Assembly: GCA_030532305.1 (NCBI GenBank)
Contig: JAUNLJ010000007.1
Span: 1 to 64,000 of the forward strand
Source: Tissierellia bacterium
GTDB lineage: Bacteria > Bacillota > Clostridia > Tissierellales > Peptoniphilaceae
Reading direction: 5' to 3'
DNA: 64,000 bases
Positions within the stretch are counted from its first letter, which is position 1, and every line of letters begins with the position of its first letter. This document shows positions 1-10,710 of this stretch, one piece after another. Both the position numbers and the translations under genes were made by a program. The notes under the pieces are model-generated. The model made no database searches and was not told where the DNA came from. It was given only the letters and a program-made list of their open reading frames with translations.

Positions 1-2
1 AT

Positions 3-1052
3 TTAGATGAAAATTTATTAAAAGACTTAGAAAAACTTGAGGGAATAAAAGAACTCCACCTCTATCAAAGGATTAACACTAAGTTTTATGTAGATGAAAA
101 CAAAGACTTTATGTCTAAAGACTTAAAAGATTCTCTAGCTAGGGGCAAAAAATCCAGGGATAAGCTATATGCCAGTATCTATGCCCTAACAGAAAAAGAC
201 TTTAAAAATCTCCTAGAAGCAAATAATATTTCAAATGCATCCTATGTTTTAGTCAATAAGATTTCTAAAGACAATACTACGCCTTACGCCTTTAGGGATT
301 ATATCAAGATTTCAGATGAAGAGCGTGGCCATCTTACCTTAAAATACAATGCCAAGGGAAGGTCTATGAAAATAAAAGTTGACGCCTCTATAGAAGAGAT
401 GCCTTATGAATTAGAGGCACATAAGTCAAATGAAATAGCTATTTACACAAGTGAGAATAGCTTAAGAGATTTTATAGACGAGTATGGAATGGATGAAGCA
501 GATCCTATCTATTACTATGATATAAAAATTAAAACAGGAGAAAATCCTGAAAAAATTTTTGAAAAGGCTGAAAAAATTATATCAAGCTATGTAGCAAAAT
601 CTGACCATGGCACAGCTACAGATAGCCTAAGAGAAGCGGCTAGTAAAGAACAGTTGCGAAATGAAAGGCTATTAAACCTATCTATCCAAATTATTCTTAT
701 AACCATTGCCCTTTCCAATGCCTATAATAGTTTCAAGGGAAATCTTAGAGCAAGAGCCAATGACTTTAAACTTTTAGCTACTACAGGGATGACAGAAAAA
801 CAAATGGAGGGGATGGTCTTTACTGAAGGAAAAATATTATTTAAAAATATTTTCCTAGCCTACATCTTACTGTTTATTGTAGGAATCCTAATGAGAGCCT
901 ACAGGAGCAATTATGACTTAGCCTTTGGGATAAAGGGCCTACTGGCCAACATGAATTATATTCCTCTAATAATGGTATTTGTCTTTATGATTGTGGGCGT
1001 CCTAGTGGCAATAAAAAGTGGCCTTAGAATAGTAAATGAAAATTCAGATTGA
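3..1052 (+). CDS. ABC transporter permease, FtsX/BceB-like, C-terminal part (5' end outside window)
   Basis: The reading frame is open to the left edge, so this is the last 349 residues of a longer protein; the first in-window ATG (111) is internal. The C-terminal third has a hydrophobic helix (LLNLSIQIILITIALSNAY), a charged cytoplasmic stretch containing LLATTGMTEKQMEGM, and two more membrane helices. That is the usual FtsX-domain pattern, in which the conserved segment contacts the ATPase. The part before it is soluble and probably extracytoplasmic. In this family such permeases export or sense peptides and lipids with a cognate ATPase, which must lie upstream of the window. The gene is AT-rich with A/T-ending codons, unlike the GGCC-rich genes that follow, which may indicate a different origin. 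Substrate unknown. Confidence 0.75.
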   Translation, partial: LDENLLKDLEKLEGIKELHLYQRINTKFYVDENKDFMSKDLKDSLARGKKSRDKLYASIYALTEKDFKNLLEANNISNASYVLVNKISKDNTTPYAFRDYIKISDEERGHLTLKYNAKGRSMKIKVDASIEEMPYELEAHKSNEIAIYTSENSLRDFIDEYGMDEADPIYYYDIKIKTGENPEKIFEKAEKIISSYVAKSDHGTATDSLREAASKEQLRNERLLNLSIQIILITIALSNAYNSFKGNLRARANDFKLLATTGMTEKQMEGMVFTEGKILFKNIFLAYILLFIVGILMRAYRSNYDLAFGIKGLLANMNYIPLIMVFVFMIVGVLVAIKSGLRIVNENSD

Positions 1053-1070
1053 TTTTTAAGAGGCTATAAG

Positions 1071-1106
1071 AAAAAGGCTATGGGCATTTAAACCCATAGC
1101 CTTTTT
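1071..1106. terminator. bidirectional intrinsic terminator
   Basis: A perfect 14-bp stem (AAAAAGGCTATGGG at 1071-1084 with its complement at 1093-1106) is flanked by A and T runs. It can end the permease transcript on the plus strand and the DsrE-like gene on the minus strand. Confidence 0.85.
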
Positions 1107-1158
1107 AGGCTTTGGCTGGATAGGCAAAAGGCTTTATAGGCTGGGGCCCTGGGCCTTT

Positions 1159-1497
1159 TTAAAAGGTCAAGACCTCAAAGCCTTCTTCCAGGTACTTAGC
1201 CACCCCGGCATGGCCGTACATGTCGTCTAAGAGGGCCAGGCCTAAATTTTCATTGTCTTCCAAGACCCCCAGGGTCTTGGAGCAGGCCCGGCAGACCCCT
1301 AGGATGGTCCCATCTTCCTTTAGGCCTTGGAACAAGGGGTTCTTTTCCTTGGCCAAGTCTTTAGGCAGGGTAACGGATTGGCCTTCCAGGATGACTTTTA
1401 CTTGGTGGCCTTCTTCCTTTAGCTGCTTGGCGTTCATGAGGGCATGTAGGAAACACATTTGTTTCCCCTCTAAGGCGTAGATCAAAATCTTTTTCAT
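1159..1497 (-). CDS. DsrE/DsrF-like small protein
   Basis: 112 residues. The start MKKILIYALEG follows a good ribosome-binding site (aaaggag). It begins with a beta strand, then an MCFLHALMNAKQLKEEGHQVKVILEG segment typical of the DsrE-like fold, with a CRAC cysteine pair near residues 69-72. Relatives act in sulfur relay or as small redox or regulatory proteins; which applies here cannot be told. It is monocistronic, transcribed away from the ATP synthase operon, and its 3' end faces the bidirectional terminator. Confidence 0.65.
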   Translation of the reverse strand: MKKILIYALEGKQMCFLHALMNAKQLKEEGHQVKVILEGQSVTLPKDLAKEKNPLFQGLKEDGTILGVCRACSKTLGVLEDNENLGLALLDDMYGHAGVAKYLEEGFEVLTF

Positions 1498-1652
1498 GAT
1501 TGCTCCTTTCTCTCCTTATGGTCTATTTTAATAGATACTTACCCATTAAAGAGCCAAAGGCCCTCCTTTATAGGAATTTTATGGGAAAAGTTAACCCTAA
1601 AAATAAGGGCCAGGCCTAGGGATAAAGGGCCCCCTTGTGGACTAGATAAGGA

Positions 1653-1680
1653 TTGACATCCCCCTGAAAAAGAGTATACT
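1653..1680 (+). promoter_or_regulatory. strong sigma-A-type promoter of the ATP synthase operon
   Basis: TTGACA at 1653-1658 and TATACT at 1675-1680 are separated by 16 bases. Transcription should start near 1687, just before the first arm of the leader RNA stem. Confidence 0.75.
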
Positions 1681-1686
1681 AAAAAA

Positions 1687-1806
1687 CAAAGGAAAAATAC
1701 GTTGACCCTGAACGCTCCGTTCTCGTGCCAACGGGTTAGGTAAGGGGCCTTCAGCAAGCTATTTTTCCATAATAAGACCTGTCTAAGGGGGTTGGCCCCT
1801 GTTTTT
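1687..1806 (+). ncRNA. structured leader RNA, riboswitch candidate upstream of atpB
   Basis: The leader can close on itself with a perfect 9-bp stem: GGAAAAATA at 1691-1699 with UAUUUUUCC at 1760-1768. Inside is a long bulged hairpin: 1705-1713 with 1735-1741, and CCGUU 1717-1721 with AACGG 1730-1734, leaving an 8-nt loop. The segment AGGGGCC (1743-1749) is complementary to GGCCCCU (1794-1800), which is the 3' arm of the terminator at 1786-1806. Aptamer folding and termination could therefore exclude each other. This is the architecture of a transcription-attenuating riboswitch. The family is not recognised. The Na+-I (former DUF1646) class is a reasonable guess, because its members are known to control Na+ and ATP-synthase genes, but the consensus was not checked. 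Confidence 0.55.
1786..1806 (+). terminator. leader terminator (conditional)
   Basis: AGGGG (1786-1790) pairs with CCCCU (1796-1800) around a 5-nt loop, followed by GTTTTT. It lies between the operon promoter and atpB, so it would stop transcription unless read through. Confidence 0.55.
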
Positions 1807-1853
1807 CTGGGCCACTTTTGGGCCTTCTTAGCCAGAGCTTTTAGGGATTTTTT

Positions 1854-1885
1854 GCCCCTTTCCTATTTACTGCATGGGAAGGGGC
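1854..1885 (+). other. second leader hairpin before atpB
   Basis: GCCCCTTTCC (1854-1863) pairs with GGGAAGGGGC (1876-1885), with one mismatch and a 12-nt loop. A T-rich stretch follows. It may be a further attenuation point or an mRNA-stabilising hairpin for the ATP synthase mRNA. Confidence 0.4.
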
Positions 1886-1931
1886 TATTTTAATGCCTTT
1901 TTTTAAGGGAGGAGCCAGGGAAGGAGGATGT

Positions 1932-2759
1932 ATGAAAAAAATAAAAGTCAATAAGAGGGGGGTGGGCCTTCTTTTGGTCCTTATAGGCCTTTTCTTTATC
2001 TTGAGCCTGGTGGCGCCCAGGTCTTCGGGGCCCCACCAAGACATAGGGACCCTGATGAAGGATGCCGTCCTCCATGAGGATTTTAAGATTGGCCTTTTGG
2101 GTCTGGAGGTCAACCCGGCTGTGGTCTCTGGCTTTATAGTGACCCTTTTGATCCTTTTAGGGGCCCTGGGCCTTAGGCTCTTTTTGATTCCTAAATTTAA
2201 GTTTGTCCCCTCTGGGGGCCAGCTGGTTTTGGAAGAGGCCCTGGGCCTTTTTGAGGGGATGGCCAGGGAAAAAAGCCCCCACCGCCATGGCTTTCTTTCG
2301 GTCTATCTCTTTTGTGTGGGGACCTATGTCTTTTTAGGAACCCTCTTTGAACTCTTAGGCCTCCAGGCCCTGTCCACAGGAGGGGCCTCGGTAACCCTAC
2401 CGGCCCCCCTGGCCGATATAAATGGGGCCCTCTCGCTAGGGATCTTGTCCTTTTTGGTCATTGTATCTGGCGCCATAAAAGAGCACGGGGTCAGGGGGCT
2501 GGGCAAGGTCCTATCGGAATTTTCCCTGCCCATCTCCATGTCCTTTAGGCTCTTTGGGGCCCTGGTGAGTGGGCTTTTAGTGACAGAAATGGTCTACCAC
2601 TATGTCTTTTTAGGCTACCTGGTTCCCGTCCTGGTGGCCCTGGTCTTTACCCTCCTCCATGCCCTTATTCAAACCTATGTACTGACCACCCTAACCGCCG
2701 TTTTTTATGGCAAGGTGTCCCAGCCCAAGCTGGCCCGGACCCCTGGCAAAAAGGCCTAG
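1932..2759 (+). CDS. atpB: F0F1 ATP synthase subunit a
   Basis: 275 residues, membrane-embedded stator subunit that forms the ion half-channels with the c ring. The start at 1932 is chosen because AAGGAGG lies 5 bases upstream; the in-frame ATG at 1893 has no such site. The segment ISMSFRLFGALVSG carries the essential stator arginine (about Arg206), although the usual RLFGN asparagine is alanine. The C-terminal QTYVLTTLTAVFYG matches the last conserved helix. First gene of the atpBEFAGDC operon. Confidence 0.95.
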   Translation: MKKIKVNKRGVGLLLVLIGLFFILSLVAPRSSGPHQDIGTLMKDAVLHEDFKIGLLGLEVNPAVVSGFIVTLLILLGALGLRLFLIPKFKFVPSGGQLVLEEALGLFEGMAREKSPHRHGFLSVYLFCVGTYVFLGTLFELLGLQALSTGGASVTLPAPLADINGALSLGILSFLVIVSGAIKEHGVRGLGKVLSEFSLPISMSFRLFGALVSGLLVTEMVYHYVFLGYLVPVLVALVFTLLHALIQTYVLTTLTAVFYGKVSQPKLARTPGKKA

Positions 2760-2795
2760 GCTAGGGACTATTTTAAACCCATAAGGAGGAAGAAA

Positions 2796-3134
2796 ATGAA
2801 AAATAAATCCATATTAAGGGGCCTGGCCCTTCTTGTCGCCTTAGTTCTTTTAGGGGGCTGGGTCCCCCTTCCTGTTTTAGCCGCTGGATCAGAAGCCCCC
2901 TTAGAGGGCCTTCGGATGGCCAAGGCCCTGGCAGCGGCCCTGGTGGTGGGTCTGGCTGCCTTTGCCGGAGCCCTGGGCATGGGCTGGGCCATCTCCAAGT
3001 CTGTAGAAGGCATTGCCCGGCAACCAGAGGCAGAAGGCCCCATCCGGTCCACCATGATGCTGGGGATGGTCTTTATAGAAACCCTGGTTATCTATGCCCT
3101 AATTGTGGCCATTCTTATTATTTTTGTACTATAA
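2796..3134 (+). CDS. atpE: F0F1 ATP synthase subunit c with N-terminal signal-like extension
   Basis: 112 residues, against about 75-90 for most c subunits. Residues 1-30 form a basic then hydrophobic segment ending in VLAAGSEA, which looks like a cleavable signal peptide. The hairpin follows: helix 1 (AALVVGLAAFAGALGMGWAI), polar loop with IARQPEAEGP, and helix 2 with the ion-binding glutamate in FIETLVIYAL. The ETxxxY pattern resembles Na+-binding c subunits, but the helix-1 glutamine ligand of those rings is methionine here, so ion specificity is uncertain. The ribosome-binding site aaggagg precedes ATG 2796. Confidence 0.93.
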   Translation: MKNKSILRGLALLVALVLLGGWVPLPVLAAGSEAPLEGLRMAKALAAALVVGLAAFAGALGMGWAISKSVEGIARQPEAEGPIRSTMMLGMVFIETLVIYALIVAILIIFVL

Positions 3135-3149
3135 AGGAGACCCAGCCTC

Positions 3150-3623
3150 ATGCCACTAAATATTGACTTACAGCAGATTGCCCTCCATTTTTTCAACTTC
3201 TTTGTTTTGGCTTTAGGCCTCTATGTCCTCCTCTATAGCCCTGTTAAAAAATTTATGGACCAGAGGCAGGAGGCCCTAGCCCAAATGGAAGAGGAGGCCC
3301 AAAAAAAGCTCCATGAAGCCCAGGTCCTAGCCCAGGACCGGGAGGAGGCCCTGGCCCAGGTCAAGGCCCAGTCTGAAAGCTACCGGCAGGAGATCATGGC
3401 CCAGGCCCAAAGGGAGGCAGAAGAAGAAGTAAAGAGGGCCAAAAAAGAGGGAAGGTCTATCCTAGAGGCGGCCAGACTAGAGGCCCAGGAGGAAAGAGAC
3501 CGGGCCCTAAGGGAGGGCCACCAGCAGATCAAGGCCCTGGTCTTGGAAAAAACCAGGACCGCCTTAAGGGGGGACCAAGACCCCTTTGATGAATTTATAG
3601 AGGCAGTGGATGACCATGAATAA
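3150..3623 (+). CDS. atpF: F0F1 ATP synthase subunit b
   Basis: 157 residues. One N-terminal membrane helix (HFFNFFVLALGLYVLLYSPV) leads into a long charged coiled coil rich in Glu, Gln, Ala and Lys, typical of the peripheral stalk. Length is normal. Its last 14 bases overlap the start of atpA, which occupies the place where atpH (delta) normally sits. The b C-terminus usually binds the delta C-terminal domain, which here is found on the N-terminus of alpha. Confidence 0.93.
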   Translation: MPLNIDLQQIALHFFNFFVLALGLYVLLYSPVKKFMDQRQEALAQMEEEAQKKLHEAQVLAQDREEALAQVKAQSESYRQEIMAQAQREAEEEVKRAKKEGRSILEAARLEAQEERDRALREGHQQIKALVLEKTRTALRGDQDPFDEFIEAVDDHE

Positions 3624-5349
3624 AGACAAGTTAAGGGGGCGTATTGAAAGTAAAGAGCCCCCCCGGCCCGACCAAGTAGAAAAGATCCAGGCCTATTTAA
3701 GTAAAAAGTACCAGGCCCCTGTGGACCTCACCTGGCAGGCGGCCCCAGACCTTAGCCAGGGCTTTATCCTGACCCTGGGCTCTGAGGTCTACGACTGGAC
3801 CCCCAAGGGCAAGCTAGACCAGTTAAAGGCCCAGCTGGACCAGGTCCCCCTCCAGGAAGGAGACTACCTCCCCCTTTTAAAAGACAAGTATTCCAGCTGG
3901 CAGCCAGAGGCCAAGGCCAGCCAGAGGGGGGTGGTGGAAGAGGTAGGGGACAGCCTGGCTGTCCTATCGGGCTTGGACCATGTGGAATATGGGGAGACCA
4001 TAGAATTTTCCACAGGCACCCGGGGCATGGTCATGGACCTGCAAAAGGATGCAGTCACGGCCATTATCTTTGGGGAGGACGATGAGATCTACGAGGGGAG
4101 CCTGGCCAGGCGGACAGGTAAAAATGCCGGCCTGCCTGTAGGGGAGGGCCTTAAGGGCCGGATCATTAACGCCCTGGGCACCCCCCTAGATGGGGGAGAA
4201 GAGATTATTCCCCAGGACTACTATCCCATAGAATATAAGGCCCCAGCCATCTTGGACCGGGCCCCCATCCACCGGCCCCTCCACACAGGCATCCTGGCCA
4301 TTGACTCCATGTTCCCCATAGGCCGGGGGCAAAGGGAGCTCATTATAGGCGACCGGCAAACGGGCAAGACCGCCATTGCCCTGGACACCATCGTCAACCA
4401 AAAGGACCAGGATGTTCTTTGTATCTATGTGGCCATTGGGCAAAAGGCCTCTAGTGTGGGCCGTTTGGCAGAAGAACTTAAAGCCCAGGGGGCCATGGAC
4501 TACACCACCATTGTCTTGGCTTCAGCAGGAGAAACGGCGGCCATGCAGTATATTGCCCCCTATGCCGGCTGTGCCATTGGGGAATATTTTATGAAGACAG
4601 GCCGGGATGTTTTGATTATTTATGATGACCTGTCCAAGCATGCCGTGGCCTACCGGTCCATTAGCCTCTTAATGGGCCGGTCCCCAGGCCGGGAGGCCTA
4701 TCCGGGGGATATCTTCTACCTCCACTCCAGGCTCCTAGAAAGGTCCGGCCAGCTGTCTTCTGAAAAGGGTGGGGGGTCCATGACGGCCCTACCCATTGTA
4801 GAAACCCAGTCTGGAGACGTGTCTGCCTATGTTCCCACCAATATTATATCCATTACCGATGGGCAGATCTTTTTGGAAAGCAAGCTTTTTTTTGCTGGGC
4901 AAAGGCCCGCTGTCAACGTGGGTCTGTCTGTCTCCCGGGTGGGTGGGGCGGCCCAAACCCCGGCCATGAAAAAGGCCTCCTCCAGTTTGAGGCTGGACCT
5001 GGCCCAGTACCGGGAGATGGAAGTCTTTACCCAGTTTTCCAGCGACCTAGACGCCGACACCCGGGCCCTCTTGGCCTATGGGGCCAGCCTTATGGAGATC
5101 CTCCGCCAGGAAGAATACAAGCCCCGGAGCCAGCACAAGCAAATTATCAGCCTCCTGGTGGCCCTAAACCATCTTTTAACCGGCCTTGACCGGGAAGACA
5201 TCCGGCCAGCCCTAGACCAAGTGGTGGCCTATTTTGAAAGGGAGGAGGGCCTTTTAATGGAGGCCCTAGACCGGGGCCAGGGCCTAGATGAAACCAGGAA
5301 GGCAGCTATTTTAGAAAAAGCCAAGGATTTTTTAGAAGGCTTAAGCTAG
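3610..5349 (+). CDS. atpA: F1 ATP synthase subunit alpha fused to a delta-subunit C-terminal domain
   Basis: 579 residues, about 75 more than usual. Residues 1 to about 80 (PRPDQVEKIQAYLSKKY, then DLSQGFILTLGSEVYDWT and KLDQLKAQL) match the pattern of the delta/OSCP C-terminal domain: hydrolase-stalk helix, glycine-rich beta strand, 'viD' and the L-x-x-L helix. Alpha proper starts at about residue 85 and is complete, with the Walker A motif GDRQTGKT, the nucleotide-binding core, SVSRVGGAAQ and the C-terminal bundle. No separate atpH lies between atpF and atpA, and the delta N-terminal six-helix domain is absent from the window. ATG 3616 is an alternative start. Start and fusion read through in one frame without disruption. 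Confidence 0.93.
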   Translation: MTMNKDKLRGRIESKEPPRPDQVEKIQAYLSKKYQAPVDLTWQAAPDLSQGFILTLGSEVYDWTPKGKLDQLKAQLDQVPLQEGDYLPLLKDKYSSWQPEAKASQRGVVEEVGDSLAVLSGLDHVEYGETIEFSTGTRGMVMDLQKDAVTAIIFGEDDEIYEGSLARRTGKNAGLPVGEGLKGRIINALGTPLDGGEEIIPQDYYPIEYKAPAILDRAPIHRPLHTGILAIDSMFPIGRGQRELIIGDRQTGKTAIALDTIVNQKDQDVLCIYVAIGQKASSVGRLAEELKAQGAMDYTTIVLASAGETAAMQYIAPYAGCAIGEYFMKTGRDVLIIYDDLSKHAVAYRSISLLMGRSPGREAYPGDIFYLHSRLLERSGQLSSEKGGGSMTALPIVETQSGDVSAYVPTNIISITDGQIFLESKLFFAGQRPAVNVGLSVSRVGGAAQTPAMKKASSSLRLDLAQYREMEVFTQFSSDLDADTRALLAYGASLMEILRQEEYKPRSQHKQIISLLVALNHLLTGLDREDIRPALDQVVAYFEREEGLLMEALDRGQGLDETRKAAILEKAKDFLEGLS

Positions 5350-5358
5350 GAGGGACCT

Positions 5359-8070
<2,712 letters not shown>

Positions 8071-8193
8071 GCCTGTTTTTTTATGGGAGGCCTTAGAAAA
8101 ATGTTTCCCCAAGGAAGAGCCGGGTAGCTTTAGGGTATAAGAAAAATTTTTCTCTAAGCCAGAGAGGGTAAGTGTAAAAAAAGGAGGCCTAGT

Positions 8194-9177
8194 GTGAGGG
8201 AAGTAGAAAAGAATATTTTTATGGAAGTGGTGGCCCTGCCGAATAACCCCCTTAAGACCTTAAATGTCTATATAATCAAGGGAGAGGACCACTCCCTAAT
8301 CATAGATACCGGCTTTAACCGGGAGGAGACCAAAAGAGTCCTAGAAGGGCTCATGGAGGACCTGGACCTGGAGGTGGACAGGACAGAGCTTTTTCTAACC
8401 CACCTCCATTCAGACCATACAGGCCTGGCCTATTATTTTGCCAGCCAGGGCATGAGGGTCTATGCCAGCCGGGTGGACGGCCAGCTTTTAAACCAGAGCG
8501 TAAAAAAGACCGACCCCATGTGGCAGGAGACCCTAAACCAGGGCCATATCCAGGGCCTAGATGAGGACCAGCTAAACCTAGAAGACCACCCCGGCTATAG
8601 GTTTCGGCCAGAGGGCTATGTGGACTATGTTTTTGTGGACCCAGGGGACCCCATCCAGGTAGGAGACTATACCTTTGAAGTGGTGGACTTAAAGGGCCAC
8701 ACCCCGGGCATGGTGGGCCTCTATGAAAGGGACCAGGGGATTCTTTTTTCAGGGGACCATATCCTTTCTAACATCACCCCCAATATTACCTTTTGGGGCT
8801 TTGACTATGGAGACAGCCTGGGGATCTACCTGGATAGCCTAGACCGGGTCTACCAGATGGATATAAAAAGCCTCTACTCCTCCCACCGGGACCTGATTAA
8901 AGATCCCCGGGGCCGGATAGACCAGCTTAGGGCCCACCATGCCCACCGGCTAGAGGAGGCCAAAAGGGCCCTAAAAAATTTAGGTAAGGCCCGGGTAAGG
9001 GAGGTCACCCGCCAGCTCCACTGGGACATTAGGGCCCGGTCCTGGGAGGACTTTCCCAAGGCCCAAAAGTGGTTTGCCGCCGGGGAGGCCCATGCCCACC
9101 TGGAGCACCTAAGGGCCCTGGGCCAGGTGGACTTTGAAAGAGACCCACAAGGGGTCCTCTACTACTATTTAAAATAA
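8194..9177 (+). CDS. MBL-fold metallo-hydrolase
   Basis: 327 residues. The start is GTG at 8194, with AAGGAGG 6 bases upstream; ATG 8221 is less well placed. The metal-binding motif HLHSDH (His70, His72, Asp74, His75) is followed by a histidine in LKGHTPG and an aspartate in FSGDHIL, so the di-metal site is complete. The C-terminal quarter is helical and basic, like the winged-helix tail of the LACTB2-type subgroup. Substrate not evident. It stands alone between the ATP synthase terminator and its own terminator. Confidence 0.85.
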   Translation: MREVEKNIFMEVVALPNNPLKTLNVYIIKGEDHSLIIDTGFNREETKRVLEGLMEDLDLEVDRTELFLTHLHSDHTGLAYYFASQGMRVYASRVDGQLLNQSVKKTDPMWQETLNQGHIQGLDEDQLNLEDHPGYRFRPEGYVDYVFVDPGDPIQVGDYTFEVVDLKGHTPGMVGLYERDQGILFSGDHILSNITPNITFWGFDYGDSLGIYLDSLDRVYQMDIKSLYSSHRDLIKDPRGRIDQLRAHHAHRLEEAKRALKNLGKARVREVTRQLHWDIRARSWEDFPKAQKWFAAGEAHAHLEHLRALGQVDFERDPQGVLYYYLK

Positions 9178-9181
9178 GGGA

Positions 9182-9210
9182 AAGCTCCGGCCTGGGCCGG
9201 GCTTTTTTTA
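9182..9210 (+). terminator. intrinsic terminator after the MBL hydrolase
   Basis: AAGC (9182-9185) and CCGGC (9187-9191) pair with GCCGGGCTT at 9196-9204, with one bulged base and a 4-nt loop, followed by a T run. Confidence 0.8.
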
Positions 9211-9262
9211 AAGGGGATTTTTTATAAAGGACCAAGTTCAGGGGGCCTCCCTGGACCTTTTA

Positions 9263-9271
9263 TGATATAAT
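9263..9271 (+). promoter_or_regulatory. extended -10 promoter of the decarboxylase-tmk operon
   Basis: TGATATAAT gives a TGn-extended perfect -10 hexamer about 40 bases before the gene. No convincing -35 box is visible, as is common for extended -10 promoters. Confidence 0.6.
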
Positions 9272-9312
9272 GAACCTATATGTAAACTTTTAGGAAGGAG
9301 GGGGGACCGGCC

Positions 9313-10710
9313 ATGAAGCCAGTGATACAGGAGCGACTTTTAAGTCTGGCCCAGAAAAAATTAAAGAGATTTCACTATCCTGGCCACAAGGGCAGGGACC
9401 TGCACTTTGACCCCCAGGCCCTGGGACAGCTGGACATGACCGAGACCTTTTACACCGATGACCTCCAGGACCCCCAGGACATTATTAAGAGGAGCCAGGC
9501 CCAGGCGGCTAGGCTTTACGGGAGCCTGGACTGCTTTTACGGGGTGGGAGGGTCCACCATGGCCAACTATGCGGCCCTAGGTGGGGCCACCCAGCCAGGA
9601 GACACCATCCTGGTCCAGAGAAACGCCCACAAGTCCGTCTACCAGGGGGCCATCTTGGCCCAGCTTAAGGTCAGGACCCTAAGCCCCCGCTTTAATGAGG
9701 CCTTCTCCCTCCTTTTGGACCTGGACCTGGAAGACCTGGAAGAGGCCCTAAGGACCCAGCCCAAGCCCCGGGTCCTGGTTTTAACCTCGCCCTCCTACCA
9801 GGGGGTCTTTTTGCCCCTTAGGGAGATCGTGGACCTGGCCCACCGGGAGGGGGTCTTGGTTTTAGTAGATGAGGCCCACGGGGCCCACCTGGCCTTTTCC
9901 TCCCAAAGGGCCTATTCTGCCCTTGAGGCCGGGGCCGACCTGGTGGTCCAGTCCGCCCACAAGTCCCTGCCAGCCCTAACCGGGACCAGCCTCCTCCACC
10001 GAAATACAGAGGCCATAGACAGGGACCGGCTGGAAAGATTTTTTAGGCTCTTTACCACAACCTCTCCCTCCTATCTGATGCTGACCTCCCTGGAGGGGGC
10101 CCTGGTGGCCATGGCCCAGGAGGGGGAGGAAAAACTAAGCCGCCTAGAGGCCCAGCTGGGCCCCCTTAAGGAGGGCCTAAGGGCTGGAGGGGCCCAGGTC
10201 CTAGAGGCCAAAGACCTGGGGACGGCCTGTCCCCAGCTAGACTTTACCAAGCTCTCCTTTAGGGTGCCTGGCTATGGGGGAGAGGATCTTCTAAGGGCCC
10301 TCTATGACCAGGGCCTCAACCTGGAAATGGCAGAGGGGTCCCTGGTGACAGCCGTCCTCTCCACCCAGACCAGCCTGGAAGATTTACAGGCCCTGGTGGC
10401 CGGGGTCCAGGCCCTGGCCCCAGGCAAGGGGTCCTGGCCCACCAGCCTCTACCGGCCCCTAGACCCGGACCCGGTCCTGGATTTAAGGGAGGCCTTTTAT
10501 AGGGAAAAGACCCGTCTTCCCCTTAAGGAAGCCCTGGGACAGGTGGCTGGAGACTTTGTCCTGGCCTATCCGCCGGGGGTCCCCCTCCTCTTGCCAGGAG
10601 AAAGAATTAAAAAGGACCACCTGGAGCTATTAGAAGGGGCCCCGGCCATCCGGGGCCTAGATGACAAGGGAAGGATAGGTGTCATTGATGGGGATATTTG
10701 TAGTTTTTGA
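9313..10710 (+). CDS. Orn/Lys/Arg decarboxylase family PLP enzyme (YaaO/SpeA type)
   Basis: 465 residues. The fold-type I PLP core includes RFHYPGHKGRD at the N-terminus, GVGGSTMANYAAL for phosphate binding, VDEAHGAH for the PLP-nitrogen aspartate, and SAHKSLPALTGTS with the Schiff-base lysine (about Lys217). The C-terminal domain is short, as in Gram-positive YaaO-like members. It probably decarboxylates lysine, arginine or ornithine, but the substrate cannot be read from sequence. As in Bacillus, it sits immediately before tmk, and here the two genes overlap by about 20-30 bases. Confidence 0.88.
   Translation: MKPVIQERLLSLAQKKLKRFHYPGHKGRDLHFDPQALGQLDMTETFYTDDLQDPQDIIKRSQAQAARLYGSLDCFYGVGGSTMANYAALGGATQPGDTILVQRNAHKSVYQGAILAQLKVRTLSPRFNEAFSLLLDLDLEDLEEALRTQPKPRVLVLTSPSYQGVFLPLREIVDLAHREGVLVLVDEAHGAHLAFSSQRAYSALEAGADLVVQSAHKSLPALTGTSLLHRNTEAIDRDRLERFFRLFTTTSPSYLMLTSLEGALVAMAQEGEEKLSRLEAQLGPLKEGLRAGGAQVLEAKDLGTACPQLDFTKLSFRVPGYGGEDLLRALYDQGLNLEMAEGSLVTAVLSTQTSLEDLQALVAGVQALAPGKGSWPTSLYRPLDPDPVLDLREAFYREKTRLPLKEALGQVAGDFVLAYPPGVPLLLPGERIKKDHLELLEGAPAIRGLDDKGRIGVIDGDICSF

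Noticed and set aside
1893-1931. Upstream ATG start of atpB
   Set aside because: The extra residues are encoded by the leader and ribosome-binding region; AAGGAGG fits ATG 1932.
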